From: JANXLS01 sp037129555
GTDB lineage: Bacteria > Planctomycetota > SZUA-567 > H5-PLA8
Length of the DNA stretch: 64,000 bases
Direction: 5' to 3'
NCBI GenBank assembly: GCA_037129555.1
Contig: JBAXUS010000002.1
Span: forward strand, 23,638-87,637
Under the pieces are notes generated by a model. It saw only the letters and a list, made by a program, of their open reading frames with translations, did not search any database and was not told the DNA's origin. Positions within the stretch are counted from its first letter, which is position 1; every line of letters starts with the position of its first letter. Below, one piece after another: positions 9,013 to 17,118 of this stretch. The position numbers and the translations under genes are program-made.

Positions 9013-10308
9013 ATGGCTAGCATTTTGATTGTGGAAGACAACCAAAGTTGCGCGGAATGTTTGACTGACTTGATGAAAGAAAACGAATGGAGCGTTGAAG
9101 TGGCTTCGTCGTTGGAGCGTGCCGATAAATTGGTCACGTCCCGAAAATTCGATGTGATCCTCCTGGATTTAAATGTCGAAGGACAGGACGGCTTCACGCT
9201 GCTCGAGAAGATTGACCGGATGCGTCTCGACACGAAGACCATTATGATCAGCGGCTCGATGGGTGTGCGGGAGACGGTCCGGGCGATGAAACTCGGTGCG
9301 TGGCATTGTTTCCCCAAACCGATCAACTCGCAGGAACTCGTCAAATTTTTGAACTGTATTAACTCCGGAATTCTGCCCCATAACGAGCCGCTTGAATTGG
9401 ACGGAAAAGTGGATCTCATTGGTGTCAGCGAGCCGATGATGAATGTAAAAAAGAAGTTGCGACAAATTGGAAAAGCAAAGAAGGCGACAGTCATCATCAC
9501 CGGTGAAACGGGTACGGGGAAAGAAGTCGTGGCTCGCTGGCTGCATGAAAACGCGCGCAGTGGGAAGCCGATGGTTGCGGTCAATTGTTCGGCGATCCCG
9601 GCGTCGCTGATCGAAAGCGAATTGTTCGGACATGAAAAGGGAGCGTTCACCGACGCACGCAACACGCGGCGGGGCGTGTTTGAAATGGCCGTCGACGGAA
9701 CGCTTTTCCTTGATGAAATTGGTGATCTTCCGCTGGAATATCAGGCCAAACTGTTGCGCGCCCTGCAGGAACGCTGTTTCCGCCGGGTCGGCGGTACGCA
9801 GGAAATTCCGTTGCAGGCCACCATCATCGCCGCGACGAATGTGGATCTTGCCGACGCTGTCAAAAAAGGAAAATTCCGCGAAGACTTATATTACCGTCTC
9901 TCGGTCATTCCTGTGCACTTGCCGCCGTTACGAATGCGCGGCAGCGATATCGTTTTGATCGCCGACTATTTCCTGAAACATTTTGCGTCGGAGAATGACG
10001 CAGACGTTTTGCGTCTCTCGGAAAGCGACAAACAGCAACTGATGGGGCACAAGTGGCCTGGCAATATTCGGGAACTTCGCAACGTCATGGAGCGGTTTGT
10101 GCTGTTTGGCCGAATCGATTTGTCAACGGGACAGCGAACGAGCGTTTCCGAGCCACGGATGAATGCGGTGACGCTGGCGGATGCACCCGTCAACAAAACT
10201 CCGCACATCGATTCCGACGAGGAGCGGCGTGTCTTGTACTCCATCCTGAAGAATTTGATGGCCGAAGATGCGAATCGATTGGTTGAATCGGGGCGGCGGG
10301 CAGGTTGA
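9013..10308 (+). CDS. FlgR-like sigma-54 response regulator without a DNA-binding domain
   Basis: This is a 431-residue NtrC-family activator. The receiver domain (about 3-115) has the acidic pair E8/D9, phospho-acceptor D52 and K102. The AAA+ domain has Walker A GETGTGKE (164-171), a GAFTDA form of the sigma-54 contact loop (210-215), Walker B GTLFLDE, the REDLYYRL arginine fingers and WPGNIREL. After residue 370 there is only a short tail, and no FIS-type helix-turn-helix is visible. Helicobacter and Campylobacter FlgR also lack this domain. The ATG at 9013 has GGGGGG seven bases upstream. With sigma-54 promoters at flgC, flgF and fliD, it is the likely activator of those operons (inference). 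Its histidine kinase partner is not adjacent. Confidence 0.9.
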   Translation: MASILIVEDNQSCAECLTDLMKENEWSVEVASSLERADKLVTSRKFDVILLDLNVEGQDGFTLLEKIDRMRLDTKTIMISGSMGVRETVRAMKLGAWHCFPKPINSQELVKFLNCINSGILPHNEPLELDGKVDLIGVSEPMMNVKKKLRQIGKAKKATVIITGETGTGKEVVARWLHENARSGKPMVAVNCSAIPASLIESELFGHEKGAFTDARNTRRGVFEMAVDGTLFLDEIGDLPLEYQAKLLRALQERCFRRVGGTQEIPLQATIIAATNVDLADAVKKGKFREDLYYRLSVIPVHLPPLRMRGSDIVLIADYFLKHFASENDADVLRLSESDKQQLMGHKWPGNIRELRNVMERFVLFGRIDLSTGQRTSVSEPRMNAVTLADAPVNKTPHIDSDEERRVLYSILKNLMAEDANRLVESGRRAG

Positions 10309-10344
10309 GCCGACCATGATCTTGTTTTGCCGATTCGTTCACGA

Positions 10345-10385
10345 GTCCCGCCAAAGAGCAACGTCCTCGGCGGGATTTTTGTTTT
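10345..10385 (+). terminator. Rho-independent terminator after the FlgR-like gene
   Basis: A perfect stem TCCCGCC/GGCGGGA (10346-10352 with 10369-10375) encloses a 16-base loop and is followed directly by TTTTTGTTTT. It ends the regulator transcript, so the next gene needs its own promoter, which I could not identify. Confidence 0.88.
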
Positions 10386-10474
10386 AAAAGCAAAATCCTG
10401 CCCGCAGATTTTTCCGACGCACATCCCCCAATTTGGCATTGAATGTGGTTTGAATCCATGCGGGAGGATGCGTC

Positions 10475-11671
10475 GTGAAAAAAGATATGATCTTGTCTTT
10501 GTCAGTCGTGCTCGGTGTTGCCAGCGTATGCTTCGGCACGGGTTTCCTTGCGCTGGCCCACTTGTTCGAAGGGGGAGCGAAGTCCGCTGAGTCGGCCGCC
10601 GTCAAATCCGCTGGACACGATGTTGAAAAAGACGAGCACGGGAACGCAGCCAAGGGAGCCGCACACGGAGAAGAAAAGTCCAAGTCGAATCCCGCAACTT
10701 CGGTGAAGACTCACGGGGAAACTACCAAAAGCCAGGGCGCTCATGCCGAGGCTCCCGACAAACCTGCGACTGTCCCCGCTTCGCCCGCAATCTTGAAAGA
10801 AATCGAATCCCATTTCAACGACCTTTGGGCACGCGACCGCTTTGATGAATGCAGGGACATCGCCGCCAAAGCCATGACGCTGGTAGGCCACGACCACGCC
10901 GCGTGGCAATTGCGCCTTGCCAAAGCCACCATGCAATCCGATTCATTGCCCAAACAGCAGCGGTACGTCAAGGCGCTGCAGTTGAACACCAATGCGCTGG
11001 CTGAAGGCATGGATAAAAACGCGGAAGAATCCGCCCGCTATGGGGCATGCGTTTGTCTGCGGCAATTGTCTCGATGGGAAGAGCTCACGCAGGGAACGGA
11101 AGCGTACATGAAACAATTTAAACTGACCGTACACACGCCGGAGATCCTGTTGTTTCATGCCCTGGGAATTTCAGCCGAAGGGCGCAACGCGGATGCCCGG
11201 GCGGAATTTGATTCATTGACCGGCAATGACACTCCAGACGCGATCCGTGCCCAGGCGATGTGGCATATCGCACAATTGAATTTGAAAGAGGCCGATGCCC
11301 GACTCTCGGAGCCACCGATTCAAGCTCAAAATGTGGCGCTCGAACGGTCGCCGCAACCAGCCACTGCCGACTCTGGAGCGCTCGATTTGGGTAGTTCACT
11401 TCGAGATCACGTTTTAGAGAAAATGACAAAACAGCCGAAAGCCCCGCCGGACAGGCCGACCGCCGATGGGAATCTTGCAGACCTTCCGGACGAGCAATGG
11501 GAACTGATTCGGCGTGCGCTCGAACGTTCCGATCATCTCGAAGCGCAACGGTTGTTTGAACCGTATTTGTCCGCGGCGCCGGACGATCAACGCGCGCGCA
11601 TGTCTGTCAAATATGCAAATATGATGGTCAAAATCGCGGCAAATCGACGACTCGGGAGTGATGGCAAATGA
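10475..11671 (+). CDS. Membrane-anchored helical-repeat protein, unknown function
   Basis: The product has 398 residues. An N-terminal hydrophobic segment (about 5-30) probably anchors it in the inner membrane. A charged, His/Glu/Lys-rich linker (about 45-95) contains several GHD, HGE and HAE repeats. A helical region follows that resembles tetratricopeptide repeats, for example the DLWARDRFDECRDIAAKAMTLVG stretch. The GTG start at 10475 is preceded by GGGAGG eight bases upstream. It overlaps the next gene by ATGA and shares its direction with flgB, so a flagellar or cell-envelope assembly role is possible. I do not recognise a named family. Confidence 0.7.
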   Translation: MKKDMILSLSVVLGVASVCFGTGFLALAHLFEGGAKSAESAAVKSAGHDVEKDEHGNAAKGAAHGEEKSKSNPATSVKTHGETTKSQGAHAEAPDKPATVPASPAILKEIESHFNDLWARDRFDECRDIAAKAMTLVGHDHAAWQLRLAKATMQSDSLPKQQRYVKALQLNTNALAEGMDKNAEESARYGACVCLRQLSRWEELTQGTEAYMKQFKLTVHTPEILLFHALGISAEGRNADARAEFDSLTGNDTPDAIRAQAMWHIAQLNLKEADARLSEPPIQAQNVALERSPQPATADSGALDLGSSLRDHVLEKMTKQPKAPPDRPTADGNLADLPDEQWELIRRALERSDHLEAQRLFEPYLSAAPDDQRARMSVKYANMMVKIAANRRLGSDGK

Positions 11672-13803
11672 CTGTACACATCCGCCGCACAATCACGCTG
11701 CTCCTACTGGTGCTCACGTTCCCTGCGTGCCAGGCCCCGTTCGCGCGGAAAATGCCTTCGACCTTCTCACGCATGGACCCGCCTAAAAACCTGGAATCCG
11801 CCAAGTCAGGGAAACAAGGTGCTGCGCAGGGGAAGGCGGTCTTGGAAAATATGCACCGGCAAAATGAACTGGAGTCCCGGCTCAATGAAGTTGAATCGCA
11901 AGTGGCCCGTTTGAAGACATTTCCAAAGGACCTCGAAACATCCCGGCGAATTGAGGTGATGGTTCCCGAAACACCCGTGGTCGAAATGCGCGAAAAGCGA
12001 AGTAACAACCCGGTTGCCGAATTGTTGCCGGAGCCGAGCAACGTCAAATCGCCCGAGCGGGCGGAAGTCCCAGTCAGTTCCGCCAGACCAACGCCGGAAA
12101 CACCGAATCCGGCTCCACGCGTAGCGGTCCAGGCACCTCCAGCGCCCATCATTCCTGTGGCCGTTGAGACACCCAAAGTCATGCCTCCACCTGATCGCGT
12201 TGAAGTGCCTGTTGTGGCGCCCGAGGAACACATTGACGCGCCCCAAAAGAGCGAATTCAGTGTGATGGCCCGTGAGTTAAAATCACGCGCCAAGTCCATT
12301 TTTCAGAAGATCATTTCGGATTTCCCAGATACACAGGAAGCCGCCAACGCAGCCTTGGGATTGGGTGCCTTGCACGAGGAAGATTCAGCATGGGATCAAG
12401 CGATCGAAAGTTATAAACGAATCGTGAATAAGGCCCCGGACCCGGCCAGTCGCGCGGCCGCCCACCTTGGTATTGCCAGGGCGCTCGTCGGGAAAGGAGT
12501 ATTTCTAGAAGCGCATGACATGTATCAATCTTTTGCCGACAATTTTCCAAAGGATCCCGCCGTAGGGAAAGCGTTGTTGTCGGCGGCTGACTGCCTCAAT
12601 CGAGCCGGAGAAAAAGAGCGCGCACTCAAGGAATATCGCGCGTTGGAGCGCTCGTCGCCGGGACCGTATATCGCCTCAATGGTCAAGCGCAAAATTGCAG
12701 AGCTTTTGTCTGACATGAAACAATATCCGGAAGCGGTCCGGGCTTACACGGAAGCATTGAACACCGCCACGGAAGAGCCCGAGCGGCTTGAAATACGATC
12801 CGGGCTTGTTCGCAGTTTAATCGCGGCAAACATGAAGGACGAGGCCCGGGCGAAACTGAAGGAGATGCTGGTGGAGACCACGCCCGCTCCGGCCCGTGCC
12901 GAGGCCCGCATGCAATTGGCCGTGTTATTGGAGTTCGAGCAAAAGCCGCTTGATGCCGCATGGACCTACTCGCAGGCGGTTTCGGATTTACCAGACAGCC
13001 CGAATGCGCCGGAATGCCGACTGCGGGCCGCGCAGAGTTTTTTAAAATCCGGATTGGTGGAGCATGCCCGCGAACATCTTCAGGAGCTTTCGCGTTCCTT
13101 CGGGAAAATGAGTGTTGCGGAACGCAGGCGCTTGGAACCCGAAGCGTTGTTCGCCATGGCCAAATCATTTCAGTCGGATGTCGACATCAACCGGGCCCGG
13201 GCACCCTTGACGGCCTTGCGCAGCCAATACCCGGAGCATCCGCTGGCGGTCGAGGCCGATCTGGAGGAGAGCGATATTCTGTTCAACGCGGGGATGCGGG
13301 AGAAGGCGCTGGCATTTCTGCAGGACGTTGTGAAGTCCCATCCGGACACAGACCGTGCGGCTGCGGCACGGCTGCGGCTCGTTCAACTTTATGAACTGGC
13401 CCCTTCGCGCAATCAGAAATTACCCCTGCTTCAAATCCTCGAACAAAAGTGCGCCCCGGGTGCTGAGAAGGCGAATCTGGAATTAAGGCACGCCTTATTG
13501 TTGCAGGAGGCTGGTCGTGATGATGAAGCGATGGCGAAACTGAAGGCACTGCTTGACAGCAAAGAAACACCGGCACGTGAAGCGGCGCTGGCACAATACA
13601 GTCAGGCTTCACACTATCAACGTACTGGAAAATTAAAGGAAGCGGCCACTGCTTTTGACGGCTTCCTGGCGCGGACTCCGGAAAAAGATGCCGCCAATCA
13701 AGCGGCGTTGGAGCCGTTGATTCAAAACGCCAAGTGGACGGCCTCGAAGATCAAGTGGCTGAACAGCCTGAAAGGCCCGGGCGAAGTTTCGCTCAAACGC
13801 TAA
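11668..13803 (+). CDS. Lipoprotein-like tetratricopeptide-repeat protein
   Basis: This 711-residue protein begins with a signal-like segment (TLLLLVLTFPACQAP) in which Cys21 could be lipidated, although FPAC is not a perfect lipobox. A coiled-coil (about 40-90) and a Pro/Val/Glu-rich linker (about 95-195) follow. Then come many tetratricopeptide-type repeats (about 205-690), for example AANAALGLGALHEEDSAWDQAIESYKRIV, resembling YbgF/CpoB or BamD-like scaffolds. It is translationally coupled to the preceding gene and lies 33 bases ahead of flgB. A periplasmic or outer-membrane scaffold for rod assembly is a reasonable guess, but nothing in the sequence proves it. Confidence 0.75.
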   Translation: MTVHIRRTITLLLLVLTFPACQAPFARKMPSTFSRMDPPKNLESAKSGKQGAAQGKAVLENMHRQNELESRLNEVESQVARLKTFPKDLETSRRIEVMVPETPVVEMREKRSNNPVAELLPEPSNVKSPERAEVPVSSARPTPETPNPAPRVAVQAPPAPIIPVAVETPKVMPPPDRVEVPVVAPEEHIDAPQKSEFSVMARELKSRAKSIFQKIISDFPDTQEAANAALGLGALHEEDSAWDQAIESYKRIVNKAPDPASRAAAHLGIARALVGKGVFLEAHDMYQSFADNFPKDPAVGKALLSAADCLNRAGEKERALKEYRALERSSPGPYIASMVKRKIAELLSDMKQYPEAVRAYTEALNTATEEPERLEIRSGLVRSLIAANMKDEARAKLKEMLVETTPAPARAEARMQLAVLLEFEQKPLDAAWTYSQAVSDLPDSPNAPECRLRAAQSFLKSGLVEHAREHLQELSRSFGKMSVAERRRLEPEALFAMAKSFQSDVDINRARAPLTALRSQYPEHPLAVEADLEESDILFNAGMREKALAFLQDVVKSHPDTDRAAAARLRLVQLYELAPSRNQKLPLLQILEQKCAPGAEKANLELRHALLLQEAGRDDEAMAKLKALLDSKETPAREAALAQYSQASHYQRTGKLKEAATAFDGFLARTPEKDAANQAALEPLIQNAKWTASKIKWLNSLKGPGEVSLKR

Positions 13804-13836
13804 TTCGCTTCTACCCATGTTTCCGGGGAACCACAT

Positions 13837-14181
13837 ATGACAATTACCGATCAGACTCAACAACTTGTCACGCGATGGCTGGATTCAACGGCATTGCGAC
13901 ATCGCGTGATCAGCAATAATCTGGCGAATTCCGACACGCCAGGATTCATTCGCAATGACGTGTCGTTTAATGCGGAATTGGCACGGGCTACGAACGGTGC
14001 CCGCGCTGGCATCGCGGTGAGCGAGGATCAAACGAACGAGCCGCGCCAGGATGGCAACAATGTACAGGTGGATCAGGAGCTGGCGGAATTGAGCGAGAAT
14101 GCGCTGATGCAACAAATGGCGGTGCAGGTGTTGCAGGCGAAAATGAGCATGAACAAGGTCGCCATTACCGGGAAGAGTTAA
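13837..14181 (+). CDS. flgB: Proximal rod protein FlgB
   Basis: FlgB is a proximal-rod subunit that normally assembles beside FlgC and FliE. The 114-residue protein shows the FlgB pattern: an N-terminal LRHRVISNNLANSDTPGFIRNDVSF, the central GNNVQVDQELAELSENALMQQMAVQVL and the C-terminal MNKVAI. GGGGA about ten bases upstream supports the ATG. The usual partner flgC is 5.4 kb away on the other strand, so the flgB-flgC-fliE block has been broken here. A MITE carrying a terminator follows directly. Confidence 0.94.
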   Translation: MTITDQTQQLVTRWLDSTALRHRVISNNLANSDTPGFIRNDVSFNAELARATNGARAGIAVSEDQTNEPRQDGNNVQVDQELAELSENALMQQMAVQVLQAKMSMNKVAITGKS

Positions 14182-14199
14182 GAGCTACCGGATAAAGCC

Positions 14200-14340
14200 C
14201 AATGCTGCGTGATTAAGCTCAAGTCCAAGCGCTCGAAAATCGATGAATAATCGTAAGGCTTTGAGCTTCAATCCGTTCCAAAAACACCGCGTTATGGCGC
14301 GGTATTTTGTTATCAAATTTTCCTTAATCACGCAGCATTG
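14200..14340. mobile_element. 141-bp MITE with 18-bp perfect inverted ends and 10-bp target duplication
   Basis: The ends are a perfect 18-bp inverted repeat: CAATGCTGCGTGATTAAG at 14200-14217 and its complement at 14323-14340. They are flanked by identical direct repeats GGATAAAGCC (14190-14199 and 14341-14350), the mark of a transposition target duplication. No open frame fits inside, so it is non-autonomous. The termini resemble IS4-family ends from memory (AATGC at the tip, TTAAG at the inner edge), and a target duplication of about 10 bp agrees with that family. The perfect ends and duplication suggest a recent insertion. Confidence 0.88.
14286..14313 (+). terminator. Terminator hairpin carried inside the MITE
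   Basis: ACCGCG/CGCGGT (14286-14291 with 14298-14303) forms a perfect six-pair stem with a six-base loop, followed by ATTTTGTTAT. It reads in the flgB direction and probably ends that transcript, so the inserted element may have supplied the operon's terminator. Confidence 0.65.
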
Positions 14341-14370
14341 GGATAAAGCCGGAACATGTTGCGTTCCCCG

Positions 14371-14586
14371 CTACTCGCACAGAAACGCGTCGGTGTGGCC
14401 ACAAACGCAGTGATATTCAAAACCTTTGATGGCTCCATTTTCTTTTGTGACGGTCAAATGGCCTCCCGGAAGTTTTTCACCGGGAACATGCAAATAGATG
14501 ACATTGTTCGTGCGCCGAACAGCACTGGCCTTGATCAGTTTCCCGGCTTCGACATCAACGCTAAAATCGGATTTTTTTTCAAACAT
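14371..14586 (-). CDS. Small cysteine-containing protein, unknown
   Basis: An ATG at 14586 with AGGAG eight bases upstream opens a 71-residue protein. It ends with a Cys/His cluster (YHCVCGHTDAFLCE, Cys60, Cys62, Cys70, His59, His64) that could bind zinc or iron. The frame is open upstream to an ATG at 14739. That added part also holds Cys residues (QCRG and QLCGCG), so a 122-residue protein with two metal-binding halves is an alternative. It ends 20 bases from the MITE target duplication. I do not recognise the family. Confidence 0.55.
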   Translation of the reverse strand: MFEKKSDFSVDVEAGKLIKASAVRRTNNVIYLHVPGEKLPGGHLTVTKENGAIKGFEYHCVCGHTDAFLCE

Positions 14587-14761
14587 AAGCGGATCTCCTG
14601 GTGACGGATTTGTCGATTGACGGAATGCAAGTTCAATACCACAGCCGCACAATTGGTTGCCGATAGGAAATAAATGTTCATGAACAATCAATTCCAAATT
14701 TTGGCCGCGGCATTGCTTAAAGGATTGTCGTCTTTCCATGCGGAAAGAGTTGCTGAAATGT

Positions 14762-14789
14762 GGAGTGCCATCACACGACGTGGCACCCC
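14762..14789. promoter_or_regulatory. Inverted repeat upstream of the HDOD gene
   Basis: GGAGTGCCA-N10-TGGCACCCC is a nine-base dyad with one mismatch, 25 bases before the HDOD start codon. It could be an operator or a leader hairpin. The TGGCAC arm is followed by TTGCA at the wrong distance for sigma-54. Confidence 0.35.
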
Positions 14790-14813
14790 AGTGAATTGCA
14801 CGGGGAGGTTGAG

Positions 14814-15815
14814 ATGAACGTGGTCGAATCATCAACTGCAACAATGGAAGCCGTCAAACTTGATTTGCGATTTACGGGCGATACACGCATCGAACCCAGC
14901 AGCGCGTTGGAATGCCAGATCAGCGACAAATTCGTGTCGGCGCGTCGGAAACAATTGGAACGGTTCAATGATCCGGACTTCGATCTACCCTCCATGCCGC
15001 CGTGTGTGACCAAGGTTGTGGAGATCAGTCAAAGTCCCGACCCGTCACCGCGGGCTCTGGAACAGGTACTGCAATTGGACCAGGCGTTGGCGGCCAAAAT
15101 TCTACGCATGGCCAACTCTCCAATCTATGGTGGAACACGCCGCATTGACACCTTGCAGAGCGCCATCACCCGGCTGGGGGTCGTCAGCATTCGAAATGTG
15201 GTGCTGGCCATCGCGGTCAACTCGACGATCAAGAGCGATTCGAGAATCGGTCCGGTTGCAAACGTGTTGTGGGAGCATTCCATCTCGACGGGAATTGCGG
15301 CGCAGGTCCTGGCCAAGCGGCTGCGCCTGCCGGAACAGGCTGCATTTTTGTTGGGATTAATGCACGACATTGGAAAGCTGCCGGCCTGGATTCTGTTGCA
15401 GGAATTGTTGCCGCCGAAGTCGCCGGTACGTCATGAAATGCTGTCCACGCTGGTGGAGGATTCGCACTGTGAAATTGGCGAGGCGTTGATTGATGCGTGG
15501 GACATGTCGTTTGATATTCGGACGGTGGTGGGCTGGCATCATTCGGTCACGTCATTGAATGCATTGTATGGCCACATCCTGTGCGAGCGGCCGGAAATGG
15601 CGTCATCGGATGCGAAGGCACTTGCCGCGTTGATTTGTTGTGTCGTCCTGGCCGACCGCGCATTGGGAGCGTTGAAACTGGCACCGGAACCGGGCGTGTT
15701 TCAAATCGGCGGCACGACGCTGGCCACCGATTTGGGGCTCTCGGTGCAGGAATCGCTGGATTATCTGGCGGGGTTGCCGGAGATTTTAAAGAGCAATGAT
15801 TTTAGAAATATGTAG
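14814..15815 (+). CDS. HDOD-domain signalling protein
   Basis: The 333-residue protein has an HDOD domain covering roughly residues 55-270: LPSMPPCVTKVVEISQSPDPSPRALEQVL, ILRMANSPIYGG and AITRLGVVSIRNVVLAIAVNS. HD-like residues follow in LLGLMHDIGKLPAW. HDOD proteins are catalytically uncertain relatives of HD phosphohydrolases and often act in motility, chemotaxis and stress signalling. The ATG at 14814 has GGGGAGG five bases upstream. It lies between flgB and flgM-like genes, so a link to flagellar control is likely but not proven. Confidence 0.85.
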   Translation: MNVVESSTATMEAVKLDLRFTGDTRIEPSSALECQISDKFVSARRKQLERFNDPDFDLPSMPPCVTKVVEISQSPDPSPRALEQVLQLDQALAAKILRMANSPIYGGTRRIDTLQSAITRLGVVSIRNVVLAIAVNSTIKSDSRIGPVANVLWEHSISTGIAAQVLAKRLRLPEQAAFLLGLMHDIGKLPAWILLQELLPPKSPVRHEMLSTLVEDSHCEIGEALIDAWDMSFDIRTVVGWHHSVTSLNALYGHILCERPEMASSDAKALAALICCVVLADRALGALKLAPEPGVFQIGGTTLATDLGLSVQESLDYLAGLPEILKSNDFRNM

Positions 15816-15825
15816 AAATCGGCCT

Positions 15826-15851
15826 TAATAAGCGGTAAACAAGACCGATGA
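15826..15851 (+). promoter_or_regulatory. Possible sigma-28 promoter before flgM
   Basis: TAAT, a 14-base spacer and ACCGATGA resemble TAAA-N15-GCCGATAA. The same -10 octamer and spacer length occur before the first flagellin gene (26256-26281). The predicted start falls very close to the flgM ribosome-binding site, which weakens the call. Confidence 0.3.
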
Positions 15852-15871
15852 CAACTACGGGAGCAACGACA

Positions 15872-16189
15872 ATGCGCATTGAAGGAAGCCCCATTCAGAG
15901 CCGTTCGGCGGACACTTCCGCCCACAGTATTGCACAGGCACAAGCACCCGCCGCCGGTCTGTCGGACCGGCGTACAACCAGCGGAGTTGGAACGGAGGAC
16001 ACGGTCGAACTTTCCGAGGAGGCACGCCAAATCATGGGCGTTCAAACTGGAAAAAGTAGCGAGCTGCCCGTTCGACCGGAGATGGTTGAACGCGCCAAGG
16101 CTCTTTTGGCGTCGCGGCAATACAATGATCGCGCCGTACTGGAAAAAACAGCGGAGCGGATTGCTCAGTCGGTTGATTTAACCGCCTAG
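15872..16189 (+). CDS. flgM: FlgM-like anti-sigma-28 factor
   Basis: The 105-residue protein is polar and low-complexity in its first half. It ends in a FlgM-type helical region: DTVELSEEARQIMG, then VRPEMVERAKALLASRQYNDRAVLEKTAERIAQSV, matching the usual V.LS..A, V....V..ik..i..G.Y.......A..i pattern. FlgM holds sigma-28 inactive until the hook is finished and FlgM is exported. The ATG at 15872 has GGGAG eight bases upstream and is preferred to the ATG at 15848. A gene ahead of flgF and the late flagellar genes is a usual place for flgM. No sigma-28 gene lies in the window. Confidence 0.68.
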   Translation: MRIEGSPIQSRSADTSAHSIAQAQAPAAGLSDRRTTSGVGTEDTVELSEEARQIMGVQTGKSSELPVRPEMVERAKALLASRQYNDRAVLEKTAERIAQSVDLTA

Positions 16190-16239
16190 AGTCGTGGTAA
16201 TTTGGGAAGTTGCAATCGGCAAAGATTTCAGAACATGAA

Positions 16240-16255
16240 TGGCCCGAACGTTGCG
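16240..16255 (+). promoter_or_regulatory. Sigma-54 promoter for the flgF operon
   Basis: TGGCCCGAACGTTGCG has exact GG-N10-GC spacing, TGGC at -24 and TTGC at -12. The predicted start near 16267 leaves a short leader containing the AGGAG site of flgF (ATG at 16287). It probably drives the rod, ring and hook-junction genes downstream. Confidence 0.72.
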
Positions 16256-16286
16256 TTGATGTCTAGCACATCAGGAGCAACGAAAA

Positions 16287-17021
16287 ATGACATCGGGCAT
16301 CTACTCCCTCGTTTCAGGCATGTCGGCGCGTTGGCAAAAGCAGGACAGCCATTCGACCAATATCAGCGGCGCTTCGGCCATCGGTCAGAAGCGGTTGATG
16401 ACGACATTCAGTTCATTCCAAAAAGCGCTCCAAGACGCGCAGCAACCGTCGAGCGGCACATCCTTTCAGTCCCCTTCAGTCTCCGCCCAAACCCCCGCAT
16501 TTGACTGGTCGCCCGGGCGGATGAAACTGACCGGCGAGTCGCTGGACGTCGCGATTCAAGGTCCGGGATTCTTTCAAGTTCAAACTCCCAACGGCACCTC
16601 CCTGACACGCGACGGCCATTTCAAACTGGATTCGTCGAACCGGTTGGTGACTAGCCAGGGGCACCCCGTTCTTGGTGAAAGCGGCCCAATTACCTTTTCA
16701 TCACGAGACGTCAATATCAAGAGCGACGGCACGCTGACAGCCAAGGGGCAAAACGCGGGTCGCCTGAAACTTGTGATGCCCGAGCGGCTGAATCAATTGA
16801 AATCCGAAGACGGAACGTACTTCTCATCCGGCGCAGCCAAGCTCGTTCGTGCCAGCAGCGCAACGCTGGCACCCAACTACCTTGAAGAATCGAATGTGGA
16901 CTTGCCCCGGGAAATGGTGGGTATGATCCAAAACCAGCGCATGTCGGACATGCTGTCCCGTGCGGTGCAGGCCCAGGATGAAAGTTATGGCAAGGCGATT
17001 CAAGAGTTAGGTTCCATTTAA
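16287..17021 (+). CDS. flgF: Proximal rod protein FlgF
   Basis: The 244-residue protein belongs to the FlgF/FlgG rod family. A diverged N-terminal rod motif (SGMSARWQKQDSHSTNISGASA) is followed by the central ESLDVAIQGPGFFQVQTPNGTSLTRDGHFKLD signature. The C-terminus reads LEESNVDLPREMVGMIQNQRMSDMLSRAVQAQDES. The protein is shorter and less canonical than the next gene product, and the order agrees with FlgF preceding FlgG. AGGAG lies upstream of the ATG. Confidence 0.85.
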   Translation: MTSGIYSLVSGMSARWQKQDSHSTNISGASAIGQKRLMTTFSSFQKALQDAQQPSSGTSFQSPSVSAQTPAFDWSPGRMKLTGESLDVAIQGPGFFQVQTPNGTSLTRDGHFKLDSSNRLVTSQGHPVLGESGPITFSSRDVNIKSDGTLTAKGQNAGRLKLVMPERLNQLKSEDGTYFSSGAAKLVRASSATLAPNYLEESNVDLPREMVGMIQNQRMSDMLSRAVQAQDESYGKAIQELGSI

Positions 17022-17118
17022 TAGCGAATCGAAATGAGCGGGAACGGCGTCCAGCTCCAGGCTTTAAATACCAGTTTGATTTTATTCGCTCGGATAGTTC
17101 GAGCACTCAGGAGGCAAG

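Noticed and set aside
14781..14800. TGGCAC ... TTGCA ahead of the HDOD gene as a sigma-54 promoter
   Set aside because: GG and GC are separated by 14 bases instead of 10, so the two boxes cannot form a sigma-54 promoter.
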